Part shown: positions 1-10,130 of the stretch, in pieces | Position numbering within the stretch: position 1 is the stretch's first letter | Layout: each line of letters starts with the position of its first letter | Source of the DNA: Heterohyrax brucei | Taxonomy: Eukaryota; Chordata; Mammalia; Hyracoidea; Procaviidae | Direction of reading: 5' to 3' | Length of the DNA stretch: 64,000 bases | NCBI GenBank assembly: GCA_028571685.1 | Contig: CM053162.1 | Span: forward strand, 47,712,851-47,776,850 | Program-made: the position numbers and the translations under genes | The notes under the pieces: generated by a model | Told to the model about the DNA's origin: nothing | The model's input: the letters and a program-made list of their open reading frames with translations, nothing else | Database searches by the model: none

Positions 1-1
1 T

Positions 2-1147
2 GGAGGGATTGCTGAAATTACTGCTGCCATTGAGGACTTGAAGGACACAGGGGTGGTGATTCCCACCACATCCCCATTCAATTTGCTCATTTGGCCTGTG
101 TGAAAAACAGATGGATCTTGGAGAATGACAGTAGATTATCGCAAACTTAACGAGGTGGTAACCCCCATTGCAGCTGCTATTCCAGATGCAGTTTCACTGC
201 TTGAGCAAATTAATACATCTCCTGGTACTTGGTATGCAGCTATTGATCTGGCTAATGCTTTCTTCTCCAAACCTGTTTCCAAGGACCACCAGAAGCAGTT
301 TGCATTCACCTGGCAAGGCCAACAATACACTTTCACTTGCCTGCCTCAGAGCTACATTAACTCTCCAGCCCTATGTCATAATTTAGTCTGCAGGGATCTT
401 GATTGCTTCTGTCTTCCACAAAAGGTGACACTGGTCCATTATATAGATGACATTATGCTGATTGGACCTAGTAAGGAAGAAATATCAGTGACTCTGGACT
501 TATTAGTTAAACATTTGCGTGCTAGAGGGTGGGAAGTTAATCCTACAAAAATTCAGGCACCTTCCAACTCAGTGAAATTCCTAGGGGTCCAGTGGTGTGG
601 AGCATGTTGCGATATTCCTTTTAAAGTGAAGGATAAGTTATTGCACCTGGCTGCTCCGACAACTAAAAATGAGGCACAGTACCTAGTTGGTCTCTTTGGA
701 TTTTGGAGGCAACATATTCCTCATTTGGGTGTGCTACTTTGGCCTATTTATCATGTGACTGGAAAGGCTGCTACTTTTGAGTGGGGCCCAGAACAGGAGA
801 AGGCTCTGCAACAGGTTCAGGCTGCTGTGCAGGCTGCCCTGCTACTTGGGCCATATGATCCAGCTGATCCAATGGTGCTTGAGGTGTCAGTGGCAGATAG
901 AGATGCTGTTTGGAGTCTTTGGCAGGCCCCTATTGGCGAATCACAGTGCAGACCTTTAGGATTTTGGAGCAAAGCTCTGCCATCCTCTGTAGATAACTAC
1001 TCTCCTTTTGAAAAACAACTTTTGGCTTGTTACTGGGCCTTAGTAGAGACTGAACGCTTAACCATGGGACACCAGGTCACCATGCATCCTGAGCTGCCTA
1101 TCATGAACTGGGTATTGTCTGGCCCACAGAGTCATAAAGTTGGATGA
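2..1147 (+). pseudogene. pol: ERV-L pol: reverse transcriptase domain (broken)
   Basis: This is the RNA-dependent DNA polymerase part of pol. The longest open stretch is 125-1147, 340 codons, but homology runs upstream in the same frame through a TGA at 101-103, so the methionine at 125 is internal and not a real start. The active-site aspartates are still encoded: one in A-I-D-L at 245-247 and the pair in Y-I-D-D at 440-451. The stretch ends with the connection region before RNase H. A TGA at 1145-1147 stops it, and the homologous frame continues beyond to another TGA at 1187-1189. No host function is suggested by context. Confidence 0.93.
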
Positions 1148-1643
1148 GCACAGCAGCACTCCATCATTAACTGGAAGTGGTATATATGAGATCGGGCCCA
1201 TGCAGGACCTGAAGGCACAAGTAAATTGCATGAGGAAGTGGCCCAAGTGCCCATGGTCTCCACTCCTGTAACATTACCTCTTGTCTCCCAGTTTGCACCT
1301 ATCGCCTCATGGGGAATTCCTTATGACCAGCTGACTGAGGCAGAGAAAACTCGTGCTTGGTTTACAGATGGTTCTGCGTGATATGCTGGCACCACTCGAA
1401 AGTGGACAGCAGCAGCACTACAGCCCCTTTCTGGGACCTCCCTCAAGGACAGTGGTGAAAGCAAATCCTCCCAGTGGGCAGAACTTTGAGCAGTGCATAT
1501 GGTTGTTCACTTTGCTTGGAAGGAGGCCAGATGTGCGGCTGTATACCTATTCATGGGCTGTGGCCAATGGCTTGGCCAGTTGGTCAGGGACTCGGAAGGA
1601 ACATGATTGGTAGATTGGAGACAAGGATTTATGGGGGAGAGGT
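1148..1643 (+). pseudogene. pol: ERV-L pol: connection and RNase H domain (broken)
   Basis: RNase H would degrade the RNA strand of the RNA-DNA hybrid. The first catalytic motif, phenylalanine-Thr-Asp-Gly-Ser, is encoded at 1361-1375 and is followed at once by a TGA (1379-1381). Another TGA sits at 1487-1489 after the Trp-Ala-Glu-Leu motif that holds the catalytic glutamate. Near 1525 the reading frame shifts by one. The later Thr-Asp-Ser motif reads Thr-Tyr-Ser (tyrosine codon 1548-1550), so a catalytic aspartate is lost. A TAG at about 1611-1613 ends the open stretch. The domain cannot be functional. Confidence 0.88.
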
Positions 1644-2510
1644 ATGTGGATAGACCTCTCTGAATGGGCCAAAGAAGTGAAAATATTTGTGTCTCATGTG
1701 AATGCTCATCAAAGAGTAACCTCAGCAGAGGATGATTTTAACAATCAAGTGGATAGGATGACCCATTCTGTGGGAACCAATCATCCATTTTCTCTTGCTA
1801 CCTCTGTCACTGCTCAGTGGGCCCATGAACAAAGTGGTCACAGTGGCAGGGACAGTGGTTACGCATGGGCCCAGCAACATGGACTCCTGCTCACCAAGGC
1901 TGACTTGGCTACAGCCACTGCTGAGTGCCCAATCTGCCAGCAGCAGAGACCAACACTGAGTCCTCGATATGGCACTGTTCCTTGAGGTGATCAGCCAGCA
2001 ACCCGGTGGCAAGTTGATTACATCGGACTGCTTCCATCATGGAAAGGAAAGCGTTTTGTCCTTACTGGGATAGATACTTAATCTGGAAATGGATTTGCCT
2101 ACCCGGCAGGACATGCTTCTGCCAAAACTGCCATCCGTGGACTTACAGAATGCCTCATCCACCGTCATGGAATCCCACACAGCATTGCCTCTGATCAAGG
2201 GACTCACTTCACAGCAAATGAAGTGCGGCAGTGGGCCCATGCTCACGAAATTCACTGGTTTTACCATGTTCCCCATCATCCTGAAGCAGCTGGCTTGATA
2301 GAATGATGGAATGGACTCCTGAAGACACAATTAAGCTGCCAGCTTGGTGGCACTACCTTGCAGGGTTGGGGAAGTGTTCTCCAGGAGGCTGTGTATGCTC
2401 TAAACCAGCATCCAATATATGGTGCTGTTTCTCCTATTGCCAGGATGCATGGGTCCAGGAATTAAGGGGTGGAAATGGGAGTGGCACCATTCACTGTTAC
2501 CCCTAGTGAC
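1644..2510 (+). pseudogene. pol: ERV-L pol: integrase (broken)
   Basis: The zinc-binding HHCC part is visible at about 1810-1950 as His residues in W-A-H-E-Q-S-G-H and a later C-P-I-C. The catalytic core keeps its first Asp (2016-2018), second Asp (2193-2195) and Glu (2301-2303) with exactly 35 residues between the last two, the D,D-35-E spacing of retroviral integrases. Stops interrupt it: TGA 1983-1985, TAA about 2079, TGA 2304-2306 directly after the catalytic Glu, and TAA near 2464. All lie in one frame, so point mutation rather than rearrangement broke this part. Confidence 0.9.
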
Positions 2511-3060
2511 CCATTTTCAAGATTTTTGCTTCCTGTCCCCATGACTTTATGTTCTGCAGGATTAAATGTCTTAGTTCCGAAGGGAGGAATGCTGCCACCT
2601 GGAGACACATCAACGAATCCACTGAACTGGAAGCTAAAATTGCCACCAGCCCATTTTGGGCTCCTTGTACCACTGGATCAACAGACAAAGAAGGGAGTTA
2701 CAATACTGGCCGGTGTGATTGATCCTGACTACGAAGATGAAATTGGATTGACATTACATAACGGAAGTAAAAGAGTATGTTTGGAATGCAGGAGATCCCT
2801 TAGGACGCCTCCTAGTACTACCATGTCCTGTGATTAAGGTCAATGGAAAACTACAGCAACCCAACTCCAAAATGAGTGATAATAGCCCAGACCCTTCAGG
2901 AATGAAGGTTTGGGTCACCTCACCAGGCAAGGAACCACAACCAGCTGAGGTACTTGCTAAGGGCAAAGGGAATACAGAATGGGTTGTAGAAGAAGGTAGT
3001 TCTAAGTATCAGTTATGGTCCTGTGACCAGTTGCAGAAACGAGGACTGTTATTGCTATGA
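2511..3060 (+). pseudogene. pol: ERV-L pol: dUTPase-like domain and C-terminal tail (broken)
   Basis: Downstream of integrase the frame encodes a Ser-Ala-Gly-Leu motif, a Leu-Pro-Pro-Gly-Asp motif and G-V-I-D-P-D-Y (2713-2733), matching conserved blocks of the trimeric dUTPase family, which hydrolyses dUTP to dUMP. Position after integrase is characteristic of ERV-L. A one-base frame change at about 2775 moves homology to the third frame, which runs from 2830 to a stop at 3058-3060 and encodes a Gly/Pro/Trp-rich tail. The glycine expected after Asp-Tyr-x is replaced by Asp, so activity would be doubtful even without the frame change. Confidence 0.82.
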
Positions 3061-3259
3061 ATATTCCTGCTTTGTACGTGTGTACTGGATATTTTGTTTA
3101 CTTATGAAACATAAGATGTAAATGGGTTAATGCATTTTCAGTTGTACATGTGTTAGTTATATCATGTTGATGTAAGTATGACTTTGTAACTGTACTCCTT
3201 CAGAGACTGTGCATGATAAGGTGAGATGTGTGCAGATGCCAAGTTGACAAGGGGTGGAC
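3061..3259 (+). other. pol-LTR spacer with polypurine tract, no env
   Basis: About 200 bases separate the pol stop from the LTR. They hold no env reading frame. The last bases, gacaaggggtggac at 3246-3259, fit a polypurine tract, the primer site for plus-strand synthesis, directly beside the LTR start. Confidence 0.75.
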
Positions 3260-3808
3260 TGTGGTGGTCAGGATTATATCATCTTGGCTACTACATATTT
3301 GGATGCTGTATTAAGTGGCAGGGCGGGGTTTGTGGTGGCTCCCTGCCCCTTGGCTCTCATCTCGCGACCTTTGACTATGGCGGCTGGTCGCTCACGTGGC
3401 CAGGAGCTCCTGCTCTCTGCTTCCAGTGTCTGGTTCTGGGACTTGAGCTAGCAGCTGTTGGACTCATCAATCCTTACAGTCGGCACTTGAGAGTCCTGCT
3501 CTCTGACCTGCCGATCCCGGGTTGGCCAGCCTCTGACCTGCTGATCCTGGTTTTGCCAGCCTATGTTGCTTCGTCTCACCACCAGCTTGGGATCCACTGA
3601 TCTACACAACCGGTGACCTAGAGCTCTGCTCTCTGGGTTCCTCAGCTTCCATGGCCACGTGAGCCTTGTGCCAGAGCTTGGGACATTCAGCTTCTGTGAT
3701 TACGTGAGATGTTTCCTATATTTGTATCTATCTATCTATACTATAAACCTTTCCTTGTACCTACACGGGTTACTGGTTTTGCTTTCCTAGAAAACCCAGC
3801 CTAAGACA
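3260..3808 (+). mobile_element. 3' LTR of the ERV-L provirus (549 bp)
   Basis: The LTR begins TGTGGTGG right after the polypurine tract and ends ...CTAAGACA at 3808, giving the TG...CA boundaries of an LTR. It is GC-richer than its surroundings. It contains a 30-bp direct tandem duplication at 3501-3560 and a short TATC run near 3727. No 5' LTR is in the window, so a target-site duplication and LTR-LTR age cannot be read here. Confidence 0.85.
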
Positions 3809-5357
3809 GCCAGTGAAGAGATCTAGGTGATTACCAGCCAAGACTGTCTGTTACTTTAAAAATAATATTTCTCTATGTCACAGTGATGTGTTATCTTCCT
3901 TTTGCTTGCCTCCTCCACAGATGAAAGTATTAGATAGTCTAGTGTGTCAATAACTGAGATGGGAGCTCAGTGGTGAGTTTATAGCCCCAGTCTCAACTGT
4001 CTTATCTTGTCTTTGTTCTTTTTGTTATTTCTACTTCTCCCTCCTTCTCCATCATTTCTTTCTTCTTTAGCAGTCAGGGTACAAATGTCTTTGTTACTTC
4101 CACTTTCCAGAGTTTCTTCTTTGAACACGGATGGAATTTTAATAGGTATGACACAGTAAAATAGCATCTTAATTTAGTCTCTCCAGAAGCAAACTCTAGA
4201 ATTAGCATTGATGTGCAAATGATTTCTTAAGGCAGGTCATCCGGGGCAACAGATTAGGGAGTGGGGGAAGCAGGCAGGACACGGAAGCTGAAGATATTAT
4301 TCAACTTACCGTGACTGCGTTACACGTTACCTCAAAACTAAGTGGCTTAAAACTATGGCACCAAGGGCAGGACTCCATGTGGACAGCTCAAGTGCCTCGG
4401 TAACCAAGAGTGGAGCATCTGAAGGCTCACTCGTACCCACATCTGCTGATTGAGTTTGACATTTATGCGATGCCTCACCTGTACCTGTGAGCTGTAACAC
4501 TGCAGTGTGTCCTCTCCATAAAGCATGATCCCGAGAGAAAAAAAAGTTGCGAAATGATACCATTTTTGATGTGACACAACATGCAAGATTAAAAAAAAAA
4601 CATTTCACTATATATTACTTATAGACACATATATAACTAGTATAAGTTTGCAAATATGGAACAGATACACAATGAATTCAAAATAACAATTGTTTTGGAG
4701 GACAGTAGAGATTTGAACTGTGATATTTTATTTGTGTATAAAAATCTGAAGCAAATATGACAAACCTAGCATTTAAATATGTCATTAATAGAATGTGTAT
4801 ATTTGATGTTATCATTTGTTTCTCTCCCACACTCCAACATTTTTTTAAATAAATGAAATAAAACTTTTCAAAAATGAGAACTTTTAAAGAATATCTTTTA
4901 AAGAGGCTTGTATTTGTACTGCTTAAACAATGACTGAGGTGAAAACACAGTAGTAGGGAATGAATAAAGATGGATTAAATAAGGAAACATTCTAAGGAAG
5001 TTAGAAAAGAACTGAAGGGTAAAATTTATAATGGGTTGTAGAGGGTGGGACACATATTATACCAAATAATTTTTTTGAAATCGAGAAAAAGGACAGATGA
5101 AAACAAAGAAAGAAAGGACTGGATAGCGATGTCAGAGAAAGAGACCAGCAAAATGCCAATGCACCGATTACCTACTTGCAGAGAGGTCACTCTTCACGTT
5201 GCACAAAGTTGCAACCACAGATATGATAGGAGGAAACGTTTCTTGAGGTACAGGAAGACTTGACTGAAGAGTGAAGGGATGCACAGCAGTCCCAATAAGG
5301 CTCATTAAAAGGATACCTCCACCTAGTCCCCTTCTAGGTCTTCTGAACTATCATTTC
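3809..5357. other. Non-coding flank, no clear repeat family
   Basis: No gene is seen. 4020-4090 is pyrimidine-rich. 4320-4350 (cctcaaaactaagtggctta) resembles the start of a common old interspersed repeat, but the match is short. 4600-4900 is very AT-rich. Reading frames of 60-93 codons here have no recognisable family motif. Confidence 0.5.
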
Positions 5358-5530
5358 CAAAACAATCCAAACACGTTGCTGTCCAGTTGATTCCAGTTGA
5401 TGGAAACTCATTGTCTTATAGAGTTCAACTGCCCCCTAAGGTTATTTTAGCTGTAATCCATCTGGAAGCAGAAACATTAGCCTTCCTTTAGTGGTACTGC
5501 CGGGTGGATCTGAACCACTAACATTTAGAT
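5358..5530 (-). mobile_element. AfroSINE-type SINE, diverged
   Basis: Tail-side bases ttgctgtccagttgattcc, then a gctgtaatcc...ggaagcag segment and ggtggatctgaaccactaac identify the subtype with a long middle insert. The promoter-proximal end is missing. It is the first of three SINEs in a row on the same strand. Confidence 0.7.
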
Positions 5531-5577
5531 TTATGGACACATGGAAAATGTTTGTACCAATAGATCTTTTTGAACTA

Positions 5578-5727
5578 TGTTGTTGTGGTTAAGTGTCTGA
5601 GCTGATCCCTATTTATAACAATCCCATGTGAGAGAACAGAATTGCCCCATAGGGTTTCATAGCTACAATCTTTGCAAAAGGAACAGATTATCTGGATTTT
5701 GTCCCTCAGAGCTGCTGGGTGGATACC
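5578..5727 (-). mobile_element. AfroSINE-type SINE, diverged and truncated
   Basis: The core cagaattgccccatagggtt is clear, followed by a ctacaatctttgc block of the long-insert subtype and ctgctgggtggat. The box-A end is absent. It directly precedes another copy with only a few bases between. Confidence 0.7.
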
Positions 5728-5729
5728 AC

Positions 5730-5890
5730 CCCAAAAAATCACTGCCATTGAGTCAATTCTGACTCATAGTGACCCTACAGTTCAGAGTAGAACTGCCCCA
5801 TAGAGTTTCCAAGGAGCACCTGATGGATCTCAACTGCTGACCTTTGGGTTAGTGGCCATAGCACTTAACTACTATGCTACCACAGTTTCC
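5730..5890 (-). mobile_element. AfroSINE, near full length
   Basis: It reads from cactgccattgagtcaattc through agtagaactgccccatagag to gcacttaactactatgctac and a final gtttcc. All blocks are in order, so this is one of the more complete copies. Confidence 0.88.
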
Positions 5891-7406
5891 AATGATGCTA
5901 AACAAAAGAGCCTTAAAGCATGCAGATTCAAAAACAGACTATAAAGGATCTGCATCAAGCTGGCCTTACAGTTCTCCATGCAGACCAAAATACCATTGTG
6001 GTCTACAGAGTTTTGAAGGTTAGGGGGTTGAGAATGTTGTAACCAAAGAAATGTATTAATTTGGAAAGACAATATTAAAAATCTTGCAATATGTGCAGTT
6101 GTACATACCTTGGAAAAAATTCAAATAAAGTTTTATTCCAGGAATTGTAGGATAAAGGATTTGGGCATGGGGAAACTATGATTTGAAAGATTTCAGGTAT
6201 TTTCTTATTCAGTTTAAATCCCACGCTCTAGGAACCTAATTGTGTTTGATATTTTCAAATGGATTTATAACCTAGGGGTGAAGCTAGGGTCTGTAATGTT
6301 TCCACTGGTTCTTGTTGCTGGTTTTTTGTTACTTTTCTGATATTGGTTTTATATATATATATATACATACATATGAAATATATATAAAATATAATCTTCT
6401 TTACCTTCTCATTCAGATGGAATTTTGCTTCTTTAACACGACAAAAGCCACTTCTTTTCTGATCCAAAACAATAACTTCAATATTTAAATGATAGGGACA
6501 TTGCATGTGTATGATTACTAAGCTCAGAAAATAAATTTTTTCTTCCCTAAATCTGATTATTATTCAGCAATATAGCAGCCTTGCATTTGACAAGGAACTT
6601 GAGGAATAATTTTCTTATTCTTCTAACTCATTTTGAATGACCTGAGTATATAGAGTTTTTTTTTTTAGTTATGAAAAATGAATAAACTACAAATGGCAGA
6701 TCTAATCTTTGATGAAGATCCTCTTTATAGCATTGTTCCAGTAGAACTGGTGAATGACTCTTTGGTTAATTGCACTTAAAATCAGAATATGTAATCCAAT
6801 CTTAACTTTTTAAAACTATGAATAAAAGAGAACTTTAAAGAAATACAATAGTAAATGCAGACATCTCTGGGTGGTCAGACTCAGAGTGATTTTAATTTTC
6901 TTTGCTTATTTGTATATTTAAACAATTTCATACAATAACTGTTATTTTAATTGTCAGAAAAATTGATGCTATTACAAAAATCAGTATGTATAATTTTTAT
7001 ATATTATAGAAATTATGTAAACATTATCTGAGTGGAAAAGATTGAGAGTAGGACACAGCAGTGTTAACAGTCTTATCTATCTTTGGATGTTAGAACTACA
7101 TATGATTTTCTTCTTTTTCAGTTTTCCTTTTGCTAACAGTTTTAACCTATGGAAGAAGTTAGTATTTCTTTCCTACTGAAAAACGGATTTTACTTCAAAA
7201 TATCATGATGTTAAGCTGGTGATATATATAGAAAATATATTTTCTATTTTTTAACTCTTTAAAATTGGAGTTTATTTAAACTGTATATAGCCCTCTGCTC
7301 TTACAAATTAAGTTCTTTTAAAAGTTGATAGGCAGGCCCCGCTGAAGTTTGCCACAAATTTCATATTAATATGAGAGTTTTAATAAAAATAAACATTTAA
7401 ATAAGG
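5891..7406. other. AT-rich non-coding stretch
   Basis: No gene is seen. A TA/ATAC simple repeat lies at about 6349-6395. 6860-6965 (ctgggtggtcagactcagag and following T-rich bases) resembles the 3' end of an old LINE, but I cannot assign it. The 83-codon frame at 6255-6506 merely crosses the TA repeat. Confidence 0.5.
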
Positions 7407-7567
7407 TAAAAAATCATGGCTGTCACATTGATTCTGACTCATAGCTATCCCACAGGACAGAGTAGAACTGCTCCATAGAGTTTCGAAGGAGCACCTGGTG
7501 GATTTGAACTACAGAGTTTTTGGTTAGCAGACGTAGCACTTAACCACTTACGCCATTAGGGTTTTCC
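7407..7567 (-). mobile_element. AfroSINE, near full length
   Basis: Starts with a short A-rich tail (read on this strand as aaaaaatcatggctgtc), then ttgattctgactcatag, cagagtagaactgctccata, ggtggatttgaactac and ends gcacttaaccacttacgccattagggtttt. Insertion target duplication was not found by eye. Confidence 0.88.
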
Positions 7568-7596
7568 TAAAATAAGATAACTGCAATGTAAATACT

Positions 7597-8075
7597 TGTT
7601 GTAGTCATCTAGTGTTGCCATGACAGAAATACCTCAAGTGGATGGCTTTACCGAAGAGAAATTTCTTTTCTCACTGAAAAGTAGGCTAATTGCCCCAATT
7701 CAGAGCATCAGCTCCAGCGGAAGTCTTTCTCTGCTGGCTCTGGAGGAAAGACCTTGTCATCAATTTTCCCCTGGACTGGGAGCTTCTGAGGTGCAGGGAC
7801 CCTGGGTCCAAAGGACATGCTGTGCTCCTGGCACAGCTTCTTTCCTGATGGTATGAGGTCTCCAAACTTCTCTGAAAGCTTCCTTCTTTTACATCCCAAG
7901 AGATTGCCTCACGACAAAATACAGTCTTACAGACTGAACCCTGTCTCACCAACAACCACTGCCCACCCTCCCTGATTAACATCATAGAGGCAGGATTTAC
8001 AGCACAGTACCAGGAATCATGGCCTAAGGAAATTTCTACACATATGTCTGGGGAGACACGAATCAATCCATGACA
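7597..8075 (-). mobile_element. MaLR-like solo LTR (ERVL-MaLR group)
   Basis: On the minus strand it runs from tgtcatggattgattcgtg to agatgactacaaca. The order of blocks matches the LTRs at 11130, 12975, 39971 and 41305: gaggcaatctcttgggatgt, a cagtccaggggaaaattgat block, a polyadenylation-like region and a final atccacttgaggtatttctg. It lies 30 bases from the preceding SINE. No internal retroviral sequence is attached, so it is a solo LTR. The 126-codon frame over it is not coding. Confidence 0.75.
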
Positions 8076-8203
8076 TTAATACTGTTATATAAAATTATTA
8101 CCATGAAATAGAAAGCCTGAAACTTGGACTTGATATTCTGAACTGCGGAGTTTTAGAGAACTATGGGCTTTTAAGTTGACTTTAGGACAGTTTATTTGAT
8201 GAA

Positions 8204-8375
8204 TGGAGCCCTGGTGACACAGAGTTTAAGTATTTGTCTCCTCATGCAAAAGGTCAGCAGTTCAAATCCACTGGCTGCTTTTGAAAATTCCTTGGGACAG
8301 TTCCACTCTGTCCCGTATGGTCGCTGTGAGTCAGCACCAACTCCATAGCAACTGGTTTGGTTTGGGTTTTATTTA
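8204..8375 (+). mobile_element. AfroSINE
   Basis: Starts gagccctggtgacacag, carries aaaggtcagcagttcaaatc (box B), cagttccactctgtcccgta and ends gcaactggtttggtttggg. Similar tttattt-atg strings on both sides (8191 and 8369) suggest a degenerate target-site duplication. Confidence 0.88.
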
Positions 8376-8709
8376 ATGGATGTGGAAACTGAGATTCAGA
8401 GAGGTGGAATAGCTCCGGGTTTTACATGAATTTGACCTCAGTGTTCTAGATTCATCTCTTGTGATTTATTTTTGAGAGTTGATCAAGAGGAACATAACAT
8501 AATTACCTACCCATAGTATTAGATACAATAAAAACACAGATTATTCTTGTTTTTATAATTATCTGCAGCCTGTTTTGAACTCTTGTTTCTAGCTCAGTGA
8601 CTAGCACTGCTTGGTGACCATCCTGGAAAGAAGCACAAAATCCAAATGCTGTCCTCCTTGCTGAGACTGTAGCTGTTCATTGGAGGGTAATCTATGGAGA
8701 GAAAGCCCA
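8376..8709. other. Non-coding, no repeat recognised
   Basis: Starts with a MIR-like phrase (tggaaactgagattcagaga, 8379-8402) that may be the end of an old MIR. The rest shows no gene or family. Confidence 0.4.
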
Positions 8710-8850
8710 AATCCACCGATGTTGACTCGGTTCCAGCTCACAGGGGCCCTATAGACAGGGTAGAATGGCCCTGATAGAGTTTCCAAGTAAACTACTGACC
8801 TTTTGGTTAGCAGCTGTACCACTTCATCACTATGCCACCAGGATTTCCAA
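8710..8850 (-). mobile_element. AfroSINE
   Basis: Contains gttgactcggttccagctca, gggtagaatggccctgatag, accttttggttagcagctgt and ends ctatgccaccaggatttcc. Part of the ggtggatt-gaactgc block is deleted. A frame of 84 codons across it is an artefact. Confidence 0.85.
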
Positions 8851-9940
8851 TCCATGGAGAGAATTCATTGAAAATTGAATAGCTTCTAGGAATAAACTAG
8901 CAAAATACAGTGTTTCTTTAAATACTTTTGAGATTAAAAGCAGTAGTATATTTACTTCAAAAGATTTTACTGAACTCTTTATGCTTGAAAATAACCCAAC
9001 CTCCGTAATAGTCCAACTTGAAGCTCTAGAGTCTTGAAGGTAACAAAGAGAACAGTGAGGAGGAAGGGTATCTCAGAGTGGTGCTAGCAATTATTTTATT
9101 CTACTGGGCAGGCAGCCGAGGGTATTCTGGGAAAGTCTTACTTTCCAAAGCACGTTTTAGACACCTTAGAAATTCTTTTGCGATATCTTTGAGATTGGAC
9201 TTTGATGTTAAGTTCTTCTGAATACACGGTAGCCTGAGGACACGTTATCTGGGATTTGAAGTCCTCCTTTCATGTGCAAGTGATCAGGTTTATACCATTT
9301 CCACTAGATGGCATTAGAAACTTCGGAAGCCGCGAACTAATTACTAGTCACCTTTGTTAGGCTGTAAATTACACCTACATGTTTTAAGAGGTAATTGGCA
9401 ATCCGCTATCTGGAGCGCTTTCACTTTGGTGCCAGGTACACGTTTGAGACATTGGAATCATATCTCTCCTTCGACATAAATAGCTACTGGGATTATCAGA
9501 ATGTTATTCCACATCTCAAATTCCCAGCAAGAGCTCTGGAAGCAACATATACCCCTCACCCCAACAAAAACTCAAACCAAGAGATACTCACCTCTTCTCT
9601 CCTAAGGAGGCAACCAGTTTAGAGACAACATTAGGTGGAAAAGCGTCAACCAAAACTTTTGCTTCTCTAGCCGGTAGAGGATTTTGTTTGTTTGTTTCTT
9701 TCGAATGTGATACACTATTTCAGAAATGATGGAGCAAAAACAAACAAACAAACAAAAAGTAGAAAAACAAAAACCCGATGACGTATCAGCTTCTTCTAGT
9801 GGTTGCTGTTACAGGGAAACTGTGTAGGTTTTAAAATAACAAATAAAAATTTACAGTGTCTAGAGTGGATCCATTTCCCAGTATTTCTGAAATAGTCTTT
9901 GCCTTTTTAGATGCTCTGTTTAGCTAAACCCAAATAGTAG
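8851..9940. other. Largely non-repetitive non-coding DNA
   Basis: No gene is seen. 9230-9480 has slightly higher CpG content than its surroundings. A TTTG run (9682-9700) and an AAAC run (9737-9757) face each other as an imperfect inverted repeat. The stretch leads into the CpG-rich block at 9941. Confidence 0.45.
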
Positions 9941-10130
9941 GTTCGCGGCGCCTGTGAGTGCGCATGCGCTCACGTGTGGCGTGTGTATCTTTTTTTTTTT
10001 TTTCTCACAGTGGTGCGTCTCTGTGGCTGCCACCGCTTCACCACGGCTGCTACCTGCTTCCTAGTCTGGCTTTCATCTTTTTTTCCTGTTGATTGGTGTC
10101 ACCTCGCATGCTTAGAATGTCTGCCTGTCT
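9941..10130. promoter_or_regulatory. CpG-rich block with NRF1-like palindrome and E-box
   Basis: Bases 9960-9969 read gcgcatgcgc, the palindromic core bound by NRF1, and 9971-9976 read cacgtg, a perfect E-box. cgcggcgcc lies just before at 9944. A T-run with ctcacag follows (9991-10009), and an inverted CCAAT box, attgg, at 10094. Such clusters are usual in promoters of broadly expressed genes, but no exon or transcript is evident, so promoter activity is inference. Confidence 0.4.

Larger units (their letters stand above)
1..3808 (+). mobile_element. ERV-L-type endogenous retrovirus, 3' half of provirus
   Basis: Domains lie in the order reverse transcriptase, RNase H, integrase, dUTPase, followed by about 200 bases without an env reading frame and then an LTR. 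A dUTPase behind integrase and the lack of env are the known hallmarks of the ERV-L (class III) group. Gag, protease and the 5' LTR lie outside the window to the left. Pol is read in three frames: frame of base 2 to about 1525, frame of base 3 to about 2775, then frame of base 1 to 3060. Stops are mostly TGA. The copy is defective and is a genomic fossil, not an active virus. The group is well supported; the exact subfamily is not assigned. Confidence 0.93.

Noticed and set aside
1-3060. Domesticated retroviral gene
   Set aside because: Several in-frame stops and two frame changes interrupt every domain, and no long frame is kept intact beyond the reverse transcriptase fragment.
3061-3259. 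Missing env gene as evidence of deletion
   Set aside because: ERV-L elements naturally lack env, so no deletion need be assumed.
7686-8066. 126-codon minus-strand frame
   Set aside because: Lies wholly in the MaLR-like LTR, which does not code for protein.
9985-10012. Splice acceptor (T-run then ctcacag)
   Set aside because: Polypyrimidine plus AG is common. No downstream coding exon or matching donor could be supported.
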